64,000 nucleotides of DNA, from NCBI RefSeq assembly GCF_964252635.1, contig NZ_CAXUNP010000002.1, forward strand, positions 108,243 to 172,242. The letters run 5' to 3'. The notes under the pieces are model-generated. The model was given only the letters and a program-made list of their open reading frames with translations, had not been told where the DNA came from and ran no database searches. The stretch is from Jatrophihabitans sp964252635 (GTDB lineage Bacteria > Actinomycetota > Actinomycetes > Mycobacteriales > Jatrophihabitantaceae). A program made the translations under genes and the position numbers. Shown piece by piece: positions 7,832 through 20,349 of the stretch (positions are counted from its first letter, which is position 1; every line of letters starts with the position of its first letter).

Positions 7832-8737
7832 ATGAGTGGGCTCGAGCTGCGGCACCTGCAGGTACTGGTCGCGCTCACCGAGGAGGGCAGCTTCACCGAC
7901 GCGGCCATCCGGCTCCGGATCACCCAGTCGGCGGTGTCCCGCACCGTCACGGCCCTCGAGGCGGTCGTGGGCGAACGCCTGGTCGAGCGCACGACGCGGT
8001 CGGTGGCGCTCACCCCCGCCGGTGTCCGCACCTACCGGGCCGCGGTCCAGGCGCTCGCGGCCGTCGACGACGTGCTCGACGCCGCTCGCGGTCGCGTGCG
8101 GCCGCTGCGCGTCGGGTACTCGTGGTCGGCGCTGGGTCGGCACACCACCGTCGTGCTGCGTCGCTGGCGGGCGGAGCGGCCGGACGTCGCGCTCGAGGTG
8201 CACCGGGTGGACGAGCGTGACGGCGGCCTGGCTCGCGGCGCCGCCGACGTCGCGGTCGTGCGCGGGGAGGTCGCCGCCGGCGAGGGGTTGCGCGTGCAGG
8301 CCCGGACCGTGTTCGCCGAGCGGCGCATGGCGGTGCTGCCCGACGGTCACCGGTTGGCCCGCGCCGCCTCGGTGCGCCTCGACGACCTCGTCGGCGACAC
8401 GGTGCTCGTCACCTCCTACGGCACCACGACCCTGGACCTCTGGCCGCCGGAGCGGCGCCCCGCGTCGACGCTGCGGGTCGACAACACCGACGAGTGGTTG
8501 ACGGAGATCGCCGGCGGGCTGGCCATCGGGGTGACCGCCGAGTCGACCGCGGTGCAGCACCCGCACCCCGGCGTGGTGTTCGTGCCGCTGGCCGACGGCG
8601 GCGAGATCGACGTCCACCTCGTCTGGCCGAGCGGTCGCGCGCACCCGGCCGTGGCCGACTTCGTCGCCCTCGTCGAACGTGTGGTCGCGGGGGACCAGCG
8701 ACTAGACGCGGCGGTAGCGCTCGTAGACGACCCGTGA
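7832..8737 (+). CDS. LysR-family transcriptional regulator
   Basis: This is a 301-residue LysR-type protein. Its N-terminal winged helix (residues 1-65) reads LELRHLQVLVALTEEGSFTD, then RITQSAVSRTVTALE and the wing ERLVERTTRSVALTPAG. The remainder is the periplasmic-binding-protein-like effector domain. LysR regulators normally control the divergent neighbour, so the EamA exporter at 6838-7761 is the probable target and its substrate or a precursor the likely co-inducer. The start is the ATG at 7832. The 3' end overlaps the convergent reductase gene by 36 bp. Confidence 0.92.
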   Translation: MSGLELRHLQVLVALTEEGSFTDAAIRLRITQSAVSRTVTALEAVVGERLVERTTRSVALTPAGVRTYRAAVQALAAVDDVLDAARGRVRPLRVGYSWSALGRHTTVVLRRWRAERPDVALEVHRVDERDGGLARGAADVAVVRGEVAAGEGLRVQARTVFAERRMAVLPDGHRLARAASVRLDDLVGDTVLVTSYGTTTLDLWPPERRPASTLRVDNTDEWLTEIAGGLAIGVTAESTAVQHPHPGVVFVPLADGGEIDVHLVWPSGRAHPAVADFVALVERVVAGDQRLDAAVALVDDP

Positions 8738-9250
8738 CGAGAACGTCCTGGTCTCGATCAGCTCGAGCTCGATGTCGCTCGTGACCGGCGGCAGGAACCG
8801 TGTGCCGCCGCCGACCACGACCGGGTAGCGGAACGGGCGCAGCTCGTCGACGAGACCGGCCTCGACGGCCACCGCGGCCAGCCCGGCGCCCCCGATCTCG
8901 ACGTCCCGGTCGCTGCTGTCGAGCACCGCCGCGATCTCCTCGGCCACCGGTGCCCGCGCGAGCCGCGCGTTGCCCTGCACGCTGTCGAGGGTGCGGCTGA
9001 ACACCACCTTGGGCAGCGCCGTCCACGCATCAGCGAAGGCGGCGTCCAGCTCGGTTGCACGGAACGCGGGATCGGTCTCCCAGACCAGCATCGTCTCGTA
9101 GAGCTTACGCCCGCACAGGTGCGCGCCGAGCTCACGGACCCGTTCGAGGTGGAAGGCGAACAGCTCCTCGTCCGGCGCGGACCAGGCGAACGCCCCGTGC
9201 CGGTCGGCGGTGTAGCCGTCGAGCGAGACGCCCATGGAGTAGATCAGCAC
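8702..9250 (-). CDS. Dihydrofolate reductase-family protein (RibD C-terminal-like)
   Basis: This 182-residue protein belongs to the RibD_C / DHFR-like fold. Features are a strand-plus-SLDG start (MGVSLDGYTADRHGA), LCGRKLYETMLVWE in the NADPH-binding half, IGGAGLAAVAVEAGLVDELR, and VVVGGGTRFLPP near the C-terminus. Members bind NADPH and reduce varied substrates. This clade is usually annotated only as dihydrofolate reductase family and is not the housekeeping DHFR. The GTG start at 9250 overlaps the upstream gene by 7 bases, suggesting translational coupling. An internal ATG at residue 6 is a possible alternative start. Confidence 0.85.
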   Translation of the reverse strand: MLIYSMGVSLDGYTADRHGAFAWSAPDEELFAFHLERVRELGAHLCGRKLYETMLVWETDPAFRATELDAAFADAWTALPKVVFSRTLDSVQGNARLARAPVAEEIAAVLDSSDRDVEIGGAGLAAVAVEAGLVDELRPFRYPVVVGGGTRFLPPVTSDIELELIETRTFSSRVVYERYRRV

Positions 9251-9726
9251 ACCCGGTACCCGCCTGACTCCCGTACGACGGGGAGGTCCACCGAGTCCTG
9301 CGCCGACCCGTCGGCCCCGTCGATCTCCAGCGGCACCGACCAGCGGTCCGCCGTCTGCTTCCGGGCGCTGCCGGTCGACACGCGGGCCGCGTCGGCCACC
9401 GTCAGCCGCAGCACGTCACCGACGTGCGAACCAGCGGCGCACTCGAGGCGACGCTGAGCGCCGGCGTCGCCGTGCACGAAGGCCTCGCCCCACCGCTGCG
9501 CCGCGTCGCGTGGGCCGCGCGCCGGGCCGGACGTGTCGACGAGCACGCTGGTGAGCGTAATGGCCAGCGCCACGACCACGACGACCACGGCCAGGCCGAC
9601 CAGCGCCGTGCGGCGGGTGCGCCGGTCCGAGGCTCTGCGACCGCTCGCGTCGTCCGCAGCACCACCCAGGTAGTAGTCGACGAGGTCCTCGGAATCGTCC
9701 GTGGGGTCCTCGTCGTCGCGCCGCAT
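9244..9726 (-). CDS. Hypothetical single-pass membrane protein, Mce-associated/lumazine-like C-domain
   Basis: This 160-residue protein has an acidic N-terminus (DDEDPTDDSEDLVDYYLGG), a single transmembrane segment at about residues 45-70 and an extracytoplasmic domain of about 90 residues. The outside domain resembles small NTF2-like membrane-anchored actinobacterial proteins, but I cannot name the family with certainty. Two Cys residues, one the final residue, could form a disulphide. The ATG at 9726 (MRRDDEDP) is preferred because the sequence upstream is unstructured Arg/Ser-rich. It overlaps the reductase start by 7 bp. Confidence 0.65.
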   Translation of the reverse strand: MRRDDEDPTDDSEDLVDYYLGGAADDASGRRASDRRTRRTALVGLAVVVVVVALAITLTSVLVDTSGPARGPRDAAQRWGEAFVHGDAGAQRRLECAAGSHVGDVLRLTVADAARVSTGSARKQTADRWSVPLEIDGADGSAQDSVDLPVVRESGGYRVC

Positions 9727-9772
9727 CCGACGATTGTGCCCGCCGGCGCTGCGCGGCACCCGGCGGCGCGGC

Positions 9773-11374
9773 TCAGCCGTCGGAGCGGCGTCGGTGCAGG
9801 CTGAAGCGCTCGAAGACCGACAGGTCACCGTGCGGCTTGTTCACGTTGTAGTACGTCACGTGGATGCTGGTGCGCCCACCGCGGCGCGTGCCCGGGTCGA
9901 CCGTGAACGCGGCGAAGCCGTAGGGGTGCTCGACGTCGCGTACCGCGCTCCACACCGCCTTCTCCGTGGTGAACACCGAAGGTCGTTTACCCGTGCTGCC
10001 CACCGGTCCGACGCTCGTGATGACCTTGGCCGTGCCGTCGGTGAAGAAGGTCTGGTTGCTCGTGCCGGACACCCCGCCGCCGCCCAGCACCATGTGCACG
10101 GTGCCGTGCGCCGAGTCGATGTCGTCGGTGGCCGTCGACGCCGGGTTCGGGGTCAGGGTCTCCGAGCCGCCGATCATGCCCCGGACGGCCAGCGAGCGCT
10201 CGTAGTCGTGCTCGTGGCCGCAGAGCACGAGGTCGACCTCGTAGGCGTCGAACACCGGCCCGTAGGCCTGACGCAGCCCGAGGTCGGCGCCGTTGAAGTC
10301 GGCCGAGCTGACCATCACCTGGTGCATGCACACGACGATCCAGTCGGTGTCGCGCGACCGGCGGGCGCGGGCCAGGTCCTTCGTCAGCCAGGCGAGCTGC
10401 CGGCCACCGGAGTACCCGCGCACGTAGTAGTCACCGCCGTCCTGCAGGCAGTTGTCGTCGTTCTGCAGCACGACGACGTGCACCGAGCCGACGTCGAAGG
10501 AGTACCAGAGCCCGTCGAGTTCGGGGTCGGACTCGGTGGACGGCACCTCGAAGTAGGTCTGGAACGCACCGAGGCCGATGGGTCCGTTGGCTCTCTCGAT
10601 CTCGTGGTTGCCGGCCGCCGGCATCCACGGGCGGAAGCGCGCCGAGCGGGTGTTGTTTGTGAAGAAGTTGTTCCACGTCCGGACGCGGTCGACGTCGAGG
10701 TTGGCGTAGCAGAGGTCGCCGTTCATCAGGTGGAACAGCGGTGCCACCGTCTCGACACCGGCCACCGTGTCCTTGGCTGCGGGGCTGGAGTTGGCGTCCA
10801 GGGCCGGCTTGCCGTCCGCACCCCAGGTGACCTCGGGCGCGGCCTGGTCGCCGAAGCTGGTGAAGGTGAACGGTGCCCGCCGCGCCGGCGCGGTGCGGAA
10901 CGTGCCGGCGTCCGGGGTGGCGCCCTCGTGCTGCACGGCGTACAGGTACTCCGTGTCCGGGCGCAGCCCGTCGATACGGGCATGGTGCACGTACACGCTA
11001 CGGCCCGACGTCCCGTCGACGTAGGTCCGGGTCTCGGCGTCCGCGCTCGACCCGTACCCGCCCTCGAGCGTGCCGAAGACGACGCGGGGTCGCCGGACGC
11101 TGCCGTCGGTGAGCCACGACGCCACCATCTGCCGGGCCGGGTCGCGACCGAAGGTCAGGTGCAGGCCCTGGACGGGCGGTACGCCGCCCCGGCCGAGCGT
11201 GGGGGAGTGGCCGTGGCCCGGGCGTCGCGCCGGGGTCGCGTCGGCCGCGGCGGGACCGAGGAGTGCGGCGCCCGCGGCTCCGGCCCCGCCGGCCCCCAGC
11301 AGGCCCAGTGCGCGACGGCGGGAGACGGTAGGGGTATCGGCGTCGGTGTCGGTTCCGGCGGTGGTGTCGTCCAT
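9773..11374 (-). CDS. Tat-exported purple-acid-phosphatase-like metallophosphoesterase
   Basis: This 533-residue protein has a twin-arginine signal (SRRRALGLLGAGGAG, about residues 18-45) ending in AAADA. An N-terminal fibronectin-like domain of the purple acid phosphatase type comes next (HLTFGRDPARQMVASWLTDG). The dimetal phosphoesterase core has the motifs FTSFGDQA, NGDLCYANLD, AAGNHEIE, VCMHQVM and CGHEHDYERS. It should hydrolyse phosphomonoesters or diesters outside the membrane using two metal ions, probably Fe with Zn or Mn. The start is the ATG at 11374. It diverges from the thioredoxin-TPR gene. Phosphate regulation is plausible, but I see no clear Pho box. Confidence 0.9.
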   Translation of the reverse strand: MDDTTAGTDTDADTPTVSRRRALGLLGAGGAGAAGAALLGPAAADATPARRPGHGHSPTLGRGGVPPVQGLHLTFGRDPARQMVASWLTDGSVRRPRVVFGTLEGGYGSSADAETRTYVDGTSGRSVYVHHARIDGLRPDTEYLYAVQHEGATPDAGTFRTAPARRAPFTFTSFGDQAAPEVTWGADGKPALDANSSPAAKDTVAGVETVAPLFHLMNGDLCYANLDVDRVRTWNNFFTNNTRSARFRPWMPAAGNHEIERANGPIGLGAFQTYFEVPSTESDPELDGLWYSFDVGSVHVVVLQNDDNCLQDGGDYYVRGYSGGRQLAWLTKDLARARRSRDTDWIVVCMHQVMVSSADFNGADLGLRQAYGPVFDAYEVDLVLCGHEHDYERSLAVRGMIGGSETLTPNPASTATDDIDSAHGTVHMVLGGGGVSGTSNQTFFTDGTAKVITSVGPVGSTGKRPSVFTTEKAVWSAVRDVEHPYGFAAFTVDPGTRRGGRTSIHVTYYNVNKPHGDLSVFERFSLHRRRSDG

Positions 11375-11456
11375 GTCCGAGACGTTAGGAAAGGGCCGGG
11401 CCTGACGGGTGAACGCGACATGTCGGGCGGACGCATACTGCGCGTACCCAGCAGCG

Positions 11457-11476
11457 GGCCCGGACCGCTCCGGGCC
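11457..11476. repeat. Strong GC hairpin upstream of the thioredoxin-TPR gene
   Basis: Arms ggcccgga and tccgggcc form a perfect 8-bp stem with the 4-base loop ccgc, 29 bases before the ATG at 11506. It lies between two divergent genes, so it is not a terminator of either. It could be a leader hairpin or a regulator site. GC-rich DNA produces such stems by chance, so confidence is limited. Confidence 0.35.
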
Positions 11477-11505
11477 GGGTTGGCACGATCCGGTTAACTG
11501 AACTC

Positions 11506-12486
11506 ATGCGTCCCGGAGCTCCACGACGCGGCCCCGCCGGCCAGCGTCCCGCCCAACCCAGTCCCGCCGCAGCCGCCGCGATGTCCGGTGCGGTCGACCT
11601 TGCTGCGCTCAAGGCCCGCAACGAGGCGGCCGCCCGCGCGGCGGAGGCGCCGCCGCCCGCCGCCGGTGCCACCGTCATCGACGTCGACGAGGCCGGCTTC
11701 CAGGCCGACGTGCTCGACCGCTCGTTCCAGGTGCCGGTGCTGCTCGACCTCTGGGCCGAGTGGTGCGAGCCGTGCAAGCAGCTCTCGCCCGTCCTGGAGA
11801 AGCTGGCCAGGGAGGCGAACGGCGCCTGGATCCTGGCCAAGATCGACATAGACGCGAACCAGCGCATCGCCCAGGCCCTGCAGGTGCAGAGCATCCCCAC
11901 CGTGTTCGCGGTCATCGGCGGGCAGCTCGTGCCCGGGTTCCAGGGCGCGCTGCCCGAGGCGCAGATCCGCGAGTTCGTGGACGCCGTGCTCAAGGCGGGC
12001 CAGGAAGCCGGCCTGACCGGCGGCGGCGCGCCTGCACCTGAGGGCGAGGTCGAGGCCGAACCGGCCGCCGTGCCCGAGGATCCGCGTTTCACCGCCGCCG
12101 AGGCCGCGCTCGAGGACGGTGACTACGCGCTGGCCACGGAGCGCTACCAGGCCATCCTCGACCAGGAGCCGGCCAACGCCGAGGCCGCGTTGGCCCTGGG
12201 GCAGGTCCGCCTCATGCAACGCCTCGAACACCTGGACCCGGACGTCGCGAGCAAGGCCGACGCGGCCCCGGACGACGTAGACCTGCAATTGGCCGCCGCC
12301 GACCTGCTGCTGGCGGCCAACGACGTGCCGGGCGCGCTGGACCGGTTGTTGCAGGCGGTGACCCGCCTCGACGGGGCCGACCGCGACCGGGCGCGCCAGC
12401 GGCTGCTCGAGTTCTTCGACCTGCTGGGCCCGGACGACCCGCGCGTGGCACCGGCCCGGCGCCAGCTCACCCGCGCCCTGTTCTGA
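11506..12486 (+). CDS. Thioredoxin-TPR co-chaperone, YbbN/CnoX-like
   Basis: This 326-residue protein has a Pro/Ala-rich leader (1-50), a thioredoxin domain (about 55-165) and a TPR-containing tail (about 185-326). The thioredoxin motif is WAEWCEPCKQLSP, so both active-site Cys are present, followed by KIDIDANQRIAQALQVQSIP with the cis-Pro. The TPR part includes YALATERYQAIL and AEAALALGQVRLMQ. YbbN-type proteins hold oxidised or unfolding clients and hand them to chaperones. The intact CxxC suggests this one also has redox activity. It is monocistronic and followed by a hairpin at 12586-12609. Confidence 0.88.
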   Translation: MRPGAPRRGPAGQRPAQPSPAAAAAMSGAVDLAALKARNEAAARAAEAPPPAAGATVIDVDEAGFQADVLDRSFQVPVLLDLWAEWCEPCKQLSPVLEKLAREANGAWILAKIDIDANQRIAQALQVQSIPTVFAVIGGQLVPGFQGALPEAQIREFVDAVLKAGQEAGLTGGGAPAPEGEVEAEPAAVPEDPRFTAAEAALEDGDYALATERYQAILDQEPANAEAALALGQVRLMQRLEHLDPDVASKADAAPDDVDLQLAAADLLLAANDVPGALDRLLQAVTRLDGADRDRARQRLLEFFDLLGPDDPRVAPARRQLTRALF

Positions 12487-12585
12487 CCCGACCCCGAGGG
12501 GGCACTCACGCGGTTCCGGGCCCCCGACGCGGCACCGCCGGCCTGCTGGACGTCAGCGGACCGGCGGTCTGCGACGACGTTCGTG

Positions 12586-12609
12586 CGCCGAGTCCCCCCG
12601 GGCTCGGCG
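12586..12609. terminator. Intrinsic-terminator-like hairpin between convergent trx-TPR and glgB genes
   Basis: Arms cgccgag and ctcggcg form a perfect 7-bp stem around a C/G-rich 10-base loop. It sits in the 222-bp gap (12487-12708) between two convergent genes, where a bidirectional terminator is expected. No T-run follows, which is common in actinomycetes. Nothing else in this gap looks coding. Confidence 0.45.
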
Positions 12610-12708
12610 ACCGCACACCGCCGAGATCATTCTGTCACGCGATGACGCGGGATAAACCGAGAACCTGATCTGAATTCGGGCCGCGTTCAGGCTGTTCACG
12701 GCTCGGGG

Positions 12709-14961
12709 TCAGACCACCTCGGTGTCCGGACCCGCCGCCATCGTCGGCCCCGTGTACCGGAACCAGACCGTGCCCAGGGGCGGCACCCGCAGGCGGGCCG
12801 ACGCCGGCTGCCCGTGCCAGGTCTGTTCGACGGCGTCGACGCCGCCGAAGTTGCCCACCCCGGAACCGAAGTAGACCTCGGCGTCGGTGTTGACCACCTC
12901 GGCCCACCGCCCGGCGTAGGGCAGGCCGAGGCGGTACTGCTCGTGCGGCACGGAGGAGAAGTTCGAGACACAGGCCAGCGCCGAGCCGTCGTCGCCGAAG
13001 CGCAGGAAGGAGTACACGTTGCCGCTGGCGTCGTTGGCGTCGATCCAGTGGAAACCGTCCTCGGTCGTGTCGCGCGACCAGAGCGCGCCGACGTCGGCGT
13101 ACGCGTGGTTGAGGTCGGTGATCAGGCGCAGGATGCCCCGGTGGCCCGGGTCGTCGGTGAGCTCCCAGTCCAGTGAACGGGCCTCGGACCACTCCCGGGA
13201 CTGGCCGAACTCCTGGCCCATGAACAGCAGCTGCTTGCCGGGGTGCGCCCACATGTAGGCGTACATGGCCCGCAGGGTGGCCATCTGCTGCCACCGGTCA
13301 CCCGGGATCTTGTTCAGCAGCGAGCCCTTGCCGTGCACCACCTCGTCGTGCGACAGCGGCATGACGAAGTTCTCGGTGTAGGCGTACATCATCGAGAAGG
13401 TCAGCTCGTTGTGGTGGTACTGCCGGTAGATCGGCTCGTGCGACAGGTAGCTGAGCGTGTCGTGCATCCACCCCATGTCCCACTTGAAGCCGAAGCCGAG
13501 GCCACCGAGGTGGGTCGGGCGGGTGACGCCGGGCCATGAGGTGGACTCCTCGGCGATCGTGACCGCGCCGGGCACCCGGCGGTAGACGGTCGCGTTCATC
13601 TCCTGCAGGAAGGCCACCGCCTCGAGGTTCTCGCGGCCGCCGTGGATGTTCGGCGTCCACTGACCTTCCTCGCGCGAGTAGTCCAGGTAGAGCATCGAGG
13701 CCACCGCGTCGACGCGCAGGCCGTCGATGTGGAACTGCTCGAGCCAGAACAGGGCGTTGGCGACGAGGAAGTTGCGCACCTCGCTGCGGCCGAAGTCGAA
13801 GACGTAGGTGCCCCAGTCGAGCTGCTCACCCCGGCGCGGGTCGCCGTGCTCGTAGAGCGCGGTGCCGTCGAAGCGGCCGAGCGCGAACGCGTCCTTGGGG
13901 AAGTGCGCGGGCACCCAGTCCACGATGACGCCGATGCCGGCCCGGTGGAGGGTGTCGACCAGGTGACGGAACTCGTCGGGGTCGCCGAAGCGTGCCGACG
14001 GGGCGTAGTAGGAGGAGACCTGGTAACCCCAGGAGCCGCCGAAGGGGTGCTCGGCCACGGGCAGGAACTCGACGTGCGTGAACCCGGTCTCGAGCAGGTA
14101 GTCGACGAGCTGCTGCGCGAGCTCGCGGTAGGACAGCCCCATGCGCCACGAGCCGAGGTGCACCTCGTAGATCGACATCGGCGCCTTGTGCCACTCCGTG
14201 GCCGCCCGTCGCGCCAGCCAGTCGTCGTCGCTCCACGTGTAGCGGCTCGTGTGGACCACGGACGCGGTGGCGGGCGGGACCTCGGTCGCAAAGGCCATCG
14301 GGTCGGCCTTGAACCGCCACTCGCCGTCCTGGCCGAGGATCTGGAACTTGTAGGTGGCGCCGTCGCCTACCTCGGGCACGAACAGCTCCCAGACGCCGCT
14401 GGAACCGAGCGAGCGCATCGGCAACCCGCGTCCGGACCAGTAGTCGAACTCGCCGGTGACCCGGACGCCCTGGGCGTTCGGCGCCCACACCGCGAACGAC
14501 GTACCCGAGACGGCTCCGCCCGGGGTGTCGTAGGTCTGCACGTGCGCGCCCAGCACGTCCCACAGGTTCTCGTGCCGGCCCTCGTTGATCAGGTGCAGGT
14601 CGACCTCGCCCAGGGTCGGCAGCCAGCGGTAGGGGTCGTCGACCGTGAACCGTTGCCCGCCGGGGTAGGTGACCTCGACCCGGTAGTCGGTGGCCGGACC
14701 GGGGAGGACGGCCTCGAAGACGCCGCCGTCGTGGATGCGGGTCATCTCGTGCCGGGTGCCGTCGACGAGCACGGCGGCCGCCTCGGCGTCCGGGCGCAGG
14801 GTGCGGACGGCGGTGGTGTCGCCCTCCGGGTGCGCGCCGAGGATGCCGTGCGGGTCGTGGTGGGCTCCGCCGACGAGTCGGTCGAGCTCCTGCGGAGCAA
14901 CGCTGCTCGTCGGGACAGAGGCGTGTTTCGGCGTGGGCGGGGGCGTGGAGCTGGGGGTCAT
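12709..14961 (-). CDS. glgB: 1,4-alpha-glucan branching enzyme GlgB
   Basis: This 750-residue GH13 enzyme creates alpha-1,6 branches in glucan. It has N-terminal carbohydrate-binding modules (about 20-250) including DPHGILGAHPEG, then the catalytic barrel. The catalytic residues are the nucleophile Asp in IDGLRVDAVASML (near 417), the acid Glu in TIAEEST (near 470) and the transition-state Asp in PLSHDEVVHGKG (near 537). The C-terminal all-beta domain is present, so the protein is full length for the two-N-domain actinobacterial type. Its ATG overlaps the mak stop as ATGA. It branches the linear chains made by GlgE. Confidence 0.97.
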   Translation of the reverse strand: MTPSSTPPPTPKHASVPTSSVAPQELDRLVGGAHHDPHGILGAHPEGDTTAVRTLRPDAEAAAVLVDGTRHEMTRIHDGGVFEAVLPGPATDYRVEVTYPGGQRFTVDDPYRWLPTLGEVDLHLINEGRHENLWDVLGAHVQTYDTPGGAVSGTSFAVWAPNAQGVRVTGEFDYWSGRGLPMRSLGSSGVWELFVPEVGDGATYKFQILGQDGEWRFKADPMAFATEVPPATASVVHTSRYTWSDDDWLARRAATEWHKAPMSIYEVHLGSWRMGLSYRELAQQLVDYLLETGFTHVEFLPVAEHPFGGSWGYQVSSYYAPSARFGDPDEFRHLVDTLHRAGIGVIVDWVPAHFPKDAFALGRFDGTALYEHGDPRRGEQLDWGTYVFDFGRSEVRNFLVANALFWLEQFHIDGLRVDAVASMLYLDYSREEGQWTPNIHGGRENLEAVAFLQEMNATVYRRVPGAVTIAEESTSWPGVTRPTHLGGLGFGFKWDMGWMHDTLSYLSHEPIYRQYHHNELTFSMMYAYTENFVMPLSHDEVVHGKGSLLNKIPGDRWQQMATLRAMYAYMWAHPGKQLLFMGQEFGQSREWSEARSLDWELTDDPGHRGILRLITDLNHAYADVGALWSRDTTEDGFHWIDANDASGNVYSFLRFGDDGSALACVSNFSSVPHEQYRLGLPYAGRWAEVVNTDAEVYFGSGVGNFGGVDAVEQTWHGQPASARLRVPPLGTVWFRYTGPTMAAGPDTEVV

Positions 14962-16355
14962 GACGTTCCTCCGTCGGTGGCGATCCGGGTCAGGGACGCG
15001 AGCGGGATCGGCAGCCAGGTGGGGCGGTTGCGGGCCTCGTACACGGCCTCGTACACGGCCTTGTCGGCCTCGAAGGCGCGCAGCAGGACGGCGTGCTCAC
15101 GCGGGTCGGTGCCCGCGGTCTCGGCGTAACCGTCACAGAAGGCGTTGCGGTTGCGGGTGGACCATTCATTGGCGCGGTAGCGCTGTTGCGGGTCGCGGGC
15201 CGGGTCGCCGCCGAACTCGATGACGCGGTGGTGCCCCGCGTACTCGAACGATCGCAGCATGCCCGCCACGTCGCGCAGCGAGAAGTCGAAGGCGCGGCGT
15301 GCGTCGATCGCGGCCATCGGCTCGCCCTCGAAGTCGATGAGGACCCATCGGTAGACGGTGCGCAGCACCTGCCCGAGGTGCAGGTCGCCGTGGATGCGTT
15401 GCAGCACGACCGCGTCCGACAGCTCCCCGACCCGTGCGAACGTCGCGGCCAGTTCGTCGGCCATCTCGCCCAGTTGCGGGACCACGTCCACGGCGGCGTC
15501 GAGCCGCTCGCGCATGGCGGTGGCGCGCGCCCGCAGCTCGGCCGACGACGCCTCATGGGTGCCGAACGCGGACACGAGGTCCAGATGCACCTGGGCGACG
15601 GCGGAGCCGAGGCGCTCGGCCTCGCCGGCGAAGTCACCGCCCGCCTCGTCGGCGTGCAGGTCGGCCTCGGCCATGAGGTCGCGGACGCTCGTCTTGGCGA
15701 GCTCCCAGCCGTCGGTGGCGCTGGTCAGGTACTCCTGCAGCATGGCCAACGACGTGGGTTCGCCGTCGACGTCGATCTCGGCCGCGCCGAACAGCTGCGC
15801 GACGTTCTGGGCGCCGAGGCGGCTGAGCTCGCCCTGCACCTCGATATCGGGGTTGAGCCCCGGCTGCAGCCGCCGGAACACCTTCATGATCACGGCGTCG
15901 CCGAAGATCAGCGACGTGTTCGACTGCTCGCCGGACAGCACCAGGCTGGACTCGTCCACCGGGATCCGGTCCGCATCGGTGAAGCGGGTGAAGCGCACCG
16001 GCCCCAGGTCGGCCCCGTCGCGCACGCCGACCAGCCAGGCGCGGGTCACGTCCTTGTCGTGCAGTGCGTCGTAGATCCACCACACGCCGGCCTCGGTCGA
16101 CACCGTCCCCAGGAGGACGTGGTCGAGCGAGCCCTGCGGTTCGGAGCGGGCGACGAGAGGCAGCGCGTAGGTCTCGGAGTCACCGGGGCCGTAGTCGACC
16201 CGCGCCGTCCACAACGTGACCTGGGGGTCGCCGCCCTGCAGCTCACCGAGCCGCTCGACGGTGATGTCGGCCTCGCGGCCCTTGCCGGCGAACCAGCGCT
16301 GGGTCGGCAGCCACGCCGTCACCAGCTCGCCCACCGTGCCTACCGACTCGCTCAT
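14958..16355 (-). CDS. mak: Maltokinase (Pep2/Mak)
   Basis: This 465-residue kinase phosphorylates maltose with ATP to give maltose-1-phosphate, the GlgE donor. The N-terminal cap domain begins WLPTQRWFAGKGRE. The aminoglycoside-phosphotransferase-like C-lobe has the catalytic RIHGDLHLGQVL (Asp base, near residue 315) and the metal-binding VLIDFEGEP. The ATG at 16355 is chosen over one 21 bases upstream because GGAGTGAGGG lies just before it. It lies between treS and glgB, which matches the known TreS-Mak partnership in which the two enzymes form a complex. Confidence 0.95.
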   Translation of the reverse strand: MSESVGTVGELVTAWLPTQRWFAGKGREADITVERLGELQGGDPQVTLWTARVDYGPGDSETYALPLVARSEPQGSLDHVLLGTVSTEAGVWWIYDALHDKDVTRAWLVGVRDGADLGPVRFTRFTDADRIPVDESSLVLSGEQSNTSLIFGDAVIMKVFRRLQPGLNPDIEVQGELSRLGAQNVAQLFGAAEIDVDGEPTSLAMLQEYLTSATDGWELAKTSVRDLMAEADLHADEAGGDFAGEAERLGSAVAQVHLDLVSAFGTHEASSAELRARATAMRERLDAAVDVVPQLGEMADELAATFARVGELSDAVVLQRIHGDLHLGQVLRTVYRWVLIDFEGEPMAAIDARRAFDFSLRDVAGMLRSFEYAGHHRVIEFGGDPARDPQQRYRANEWSTRNRNAFCDGYAETAGTDPREHAVLLRAFEADKAVYEAVYEARNRPTWLPIPLASLTRIATDGGTS

Positions 16356-16416
16356 ACCCTCACTCCGTTCGGGCATGCAGAGACGCCATGCCGGCCGGTC
16401 GCTCCGCAAGCGTCGC

Positions 16417-18207
<1,791 letters not shown>

Positions 18208-18219
18208 CGGCCTTCCGGG

Positions 18220-20265
<2,046 letters not shown>

Positions 20266-20349
20266 GTCTTCCGCACCCCGCGCGCGACCGGCCGGGTCGT
20301 TGTCGGAGCGCGGGTGGAAGCGGTTACGAGGCTGCTAGCGTGTGGGCGC

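Noticed and set aside
9701..11497. About 598-codon plus-strand frame opposite the metallophosphoesterase
   Set aside because: No motifs are present. The opposite strand encodes a Tat signal and a full metal-binding motif set.
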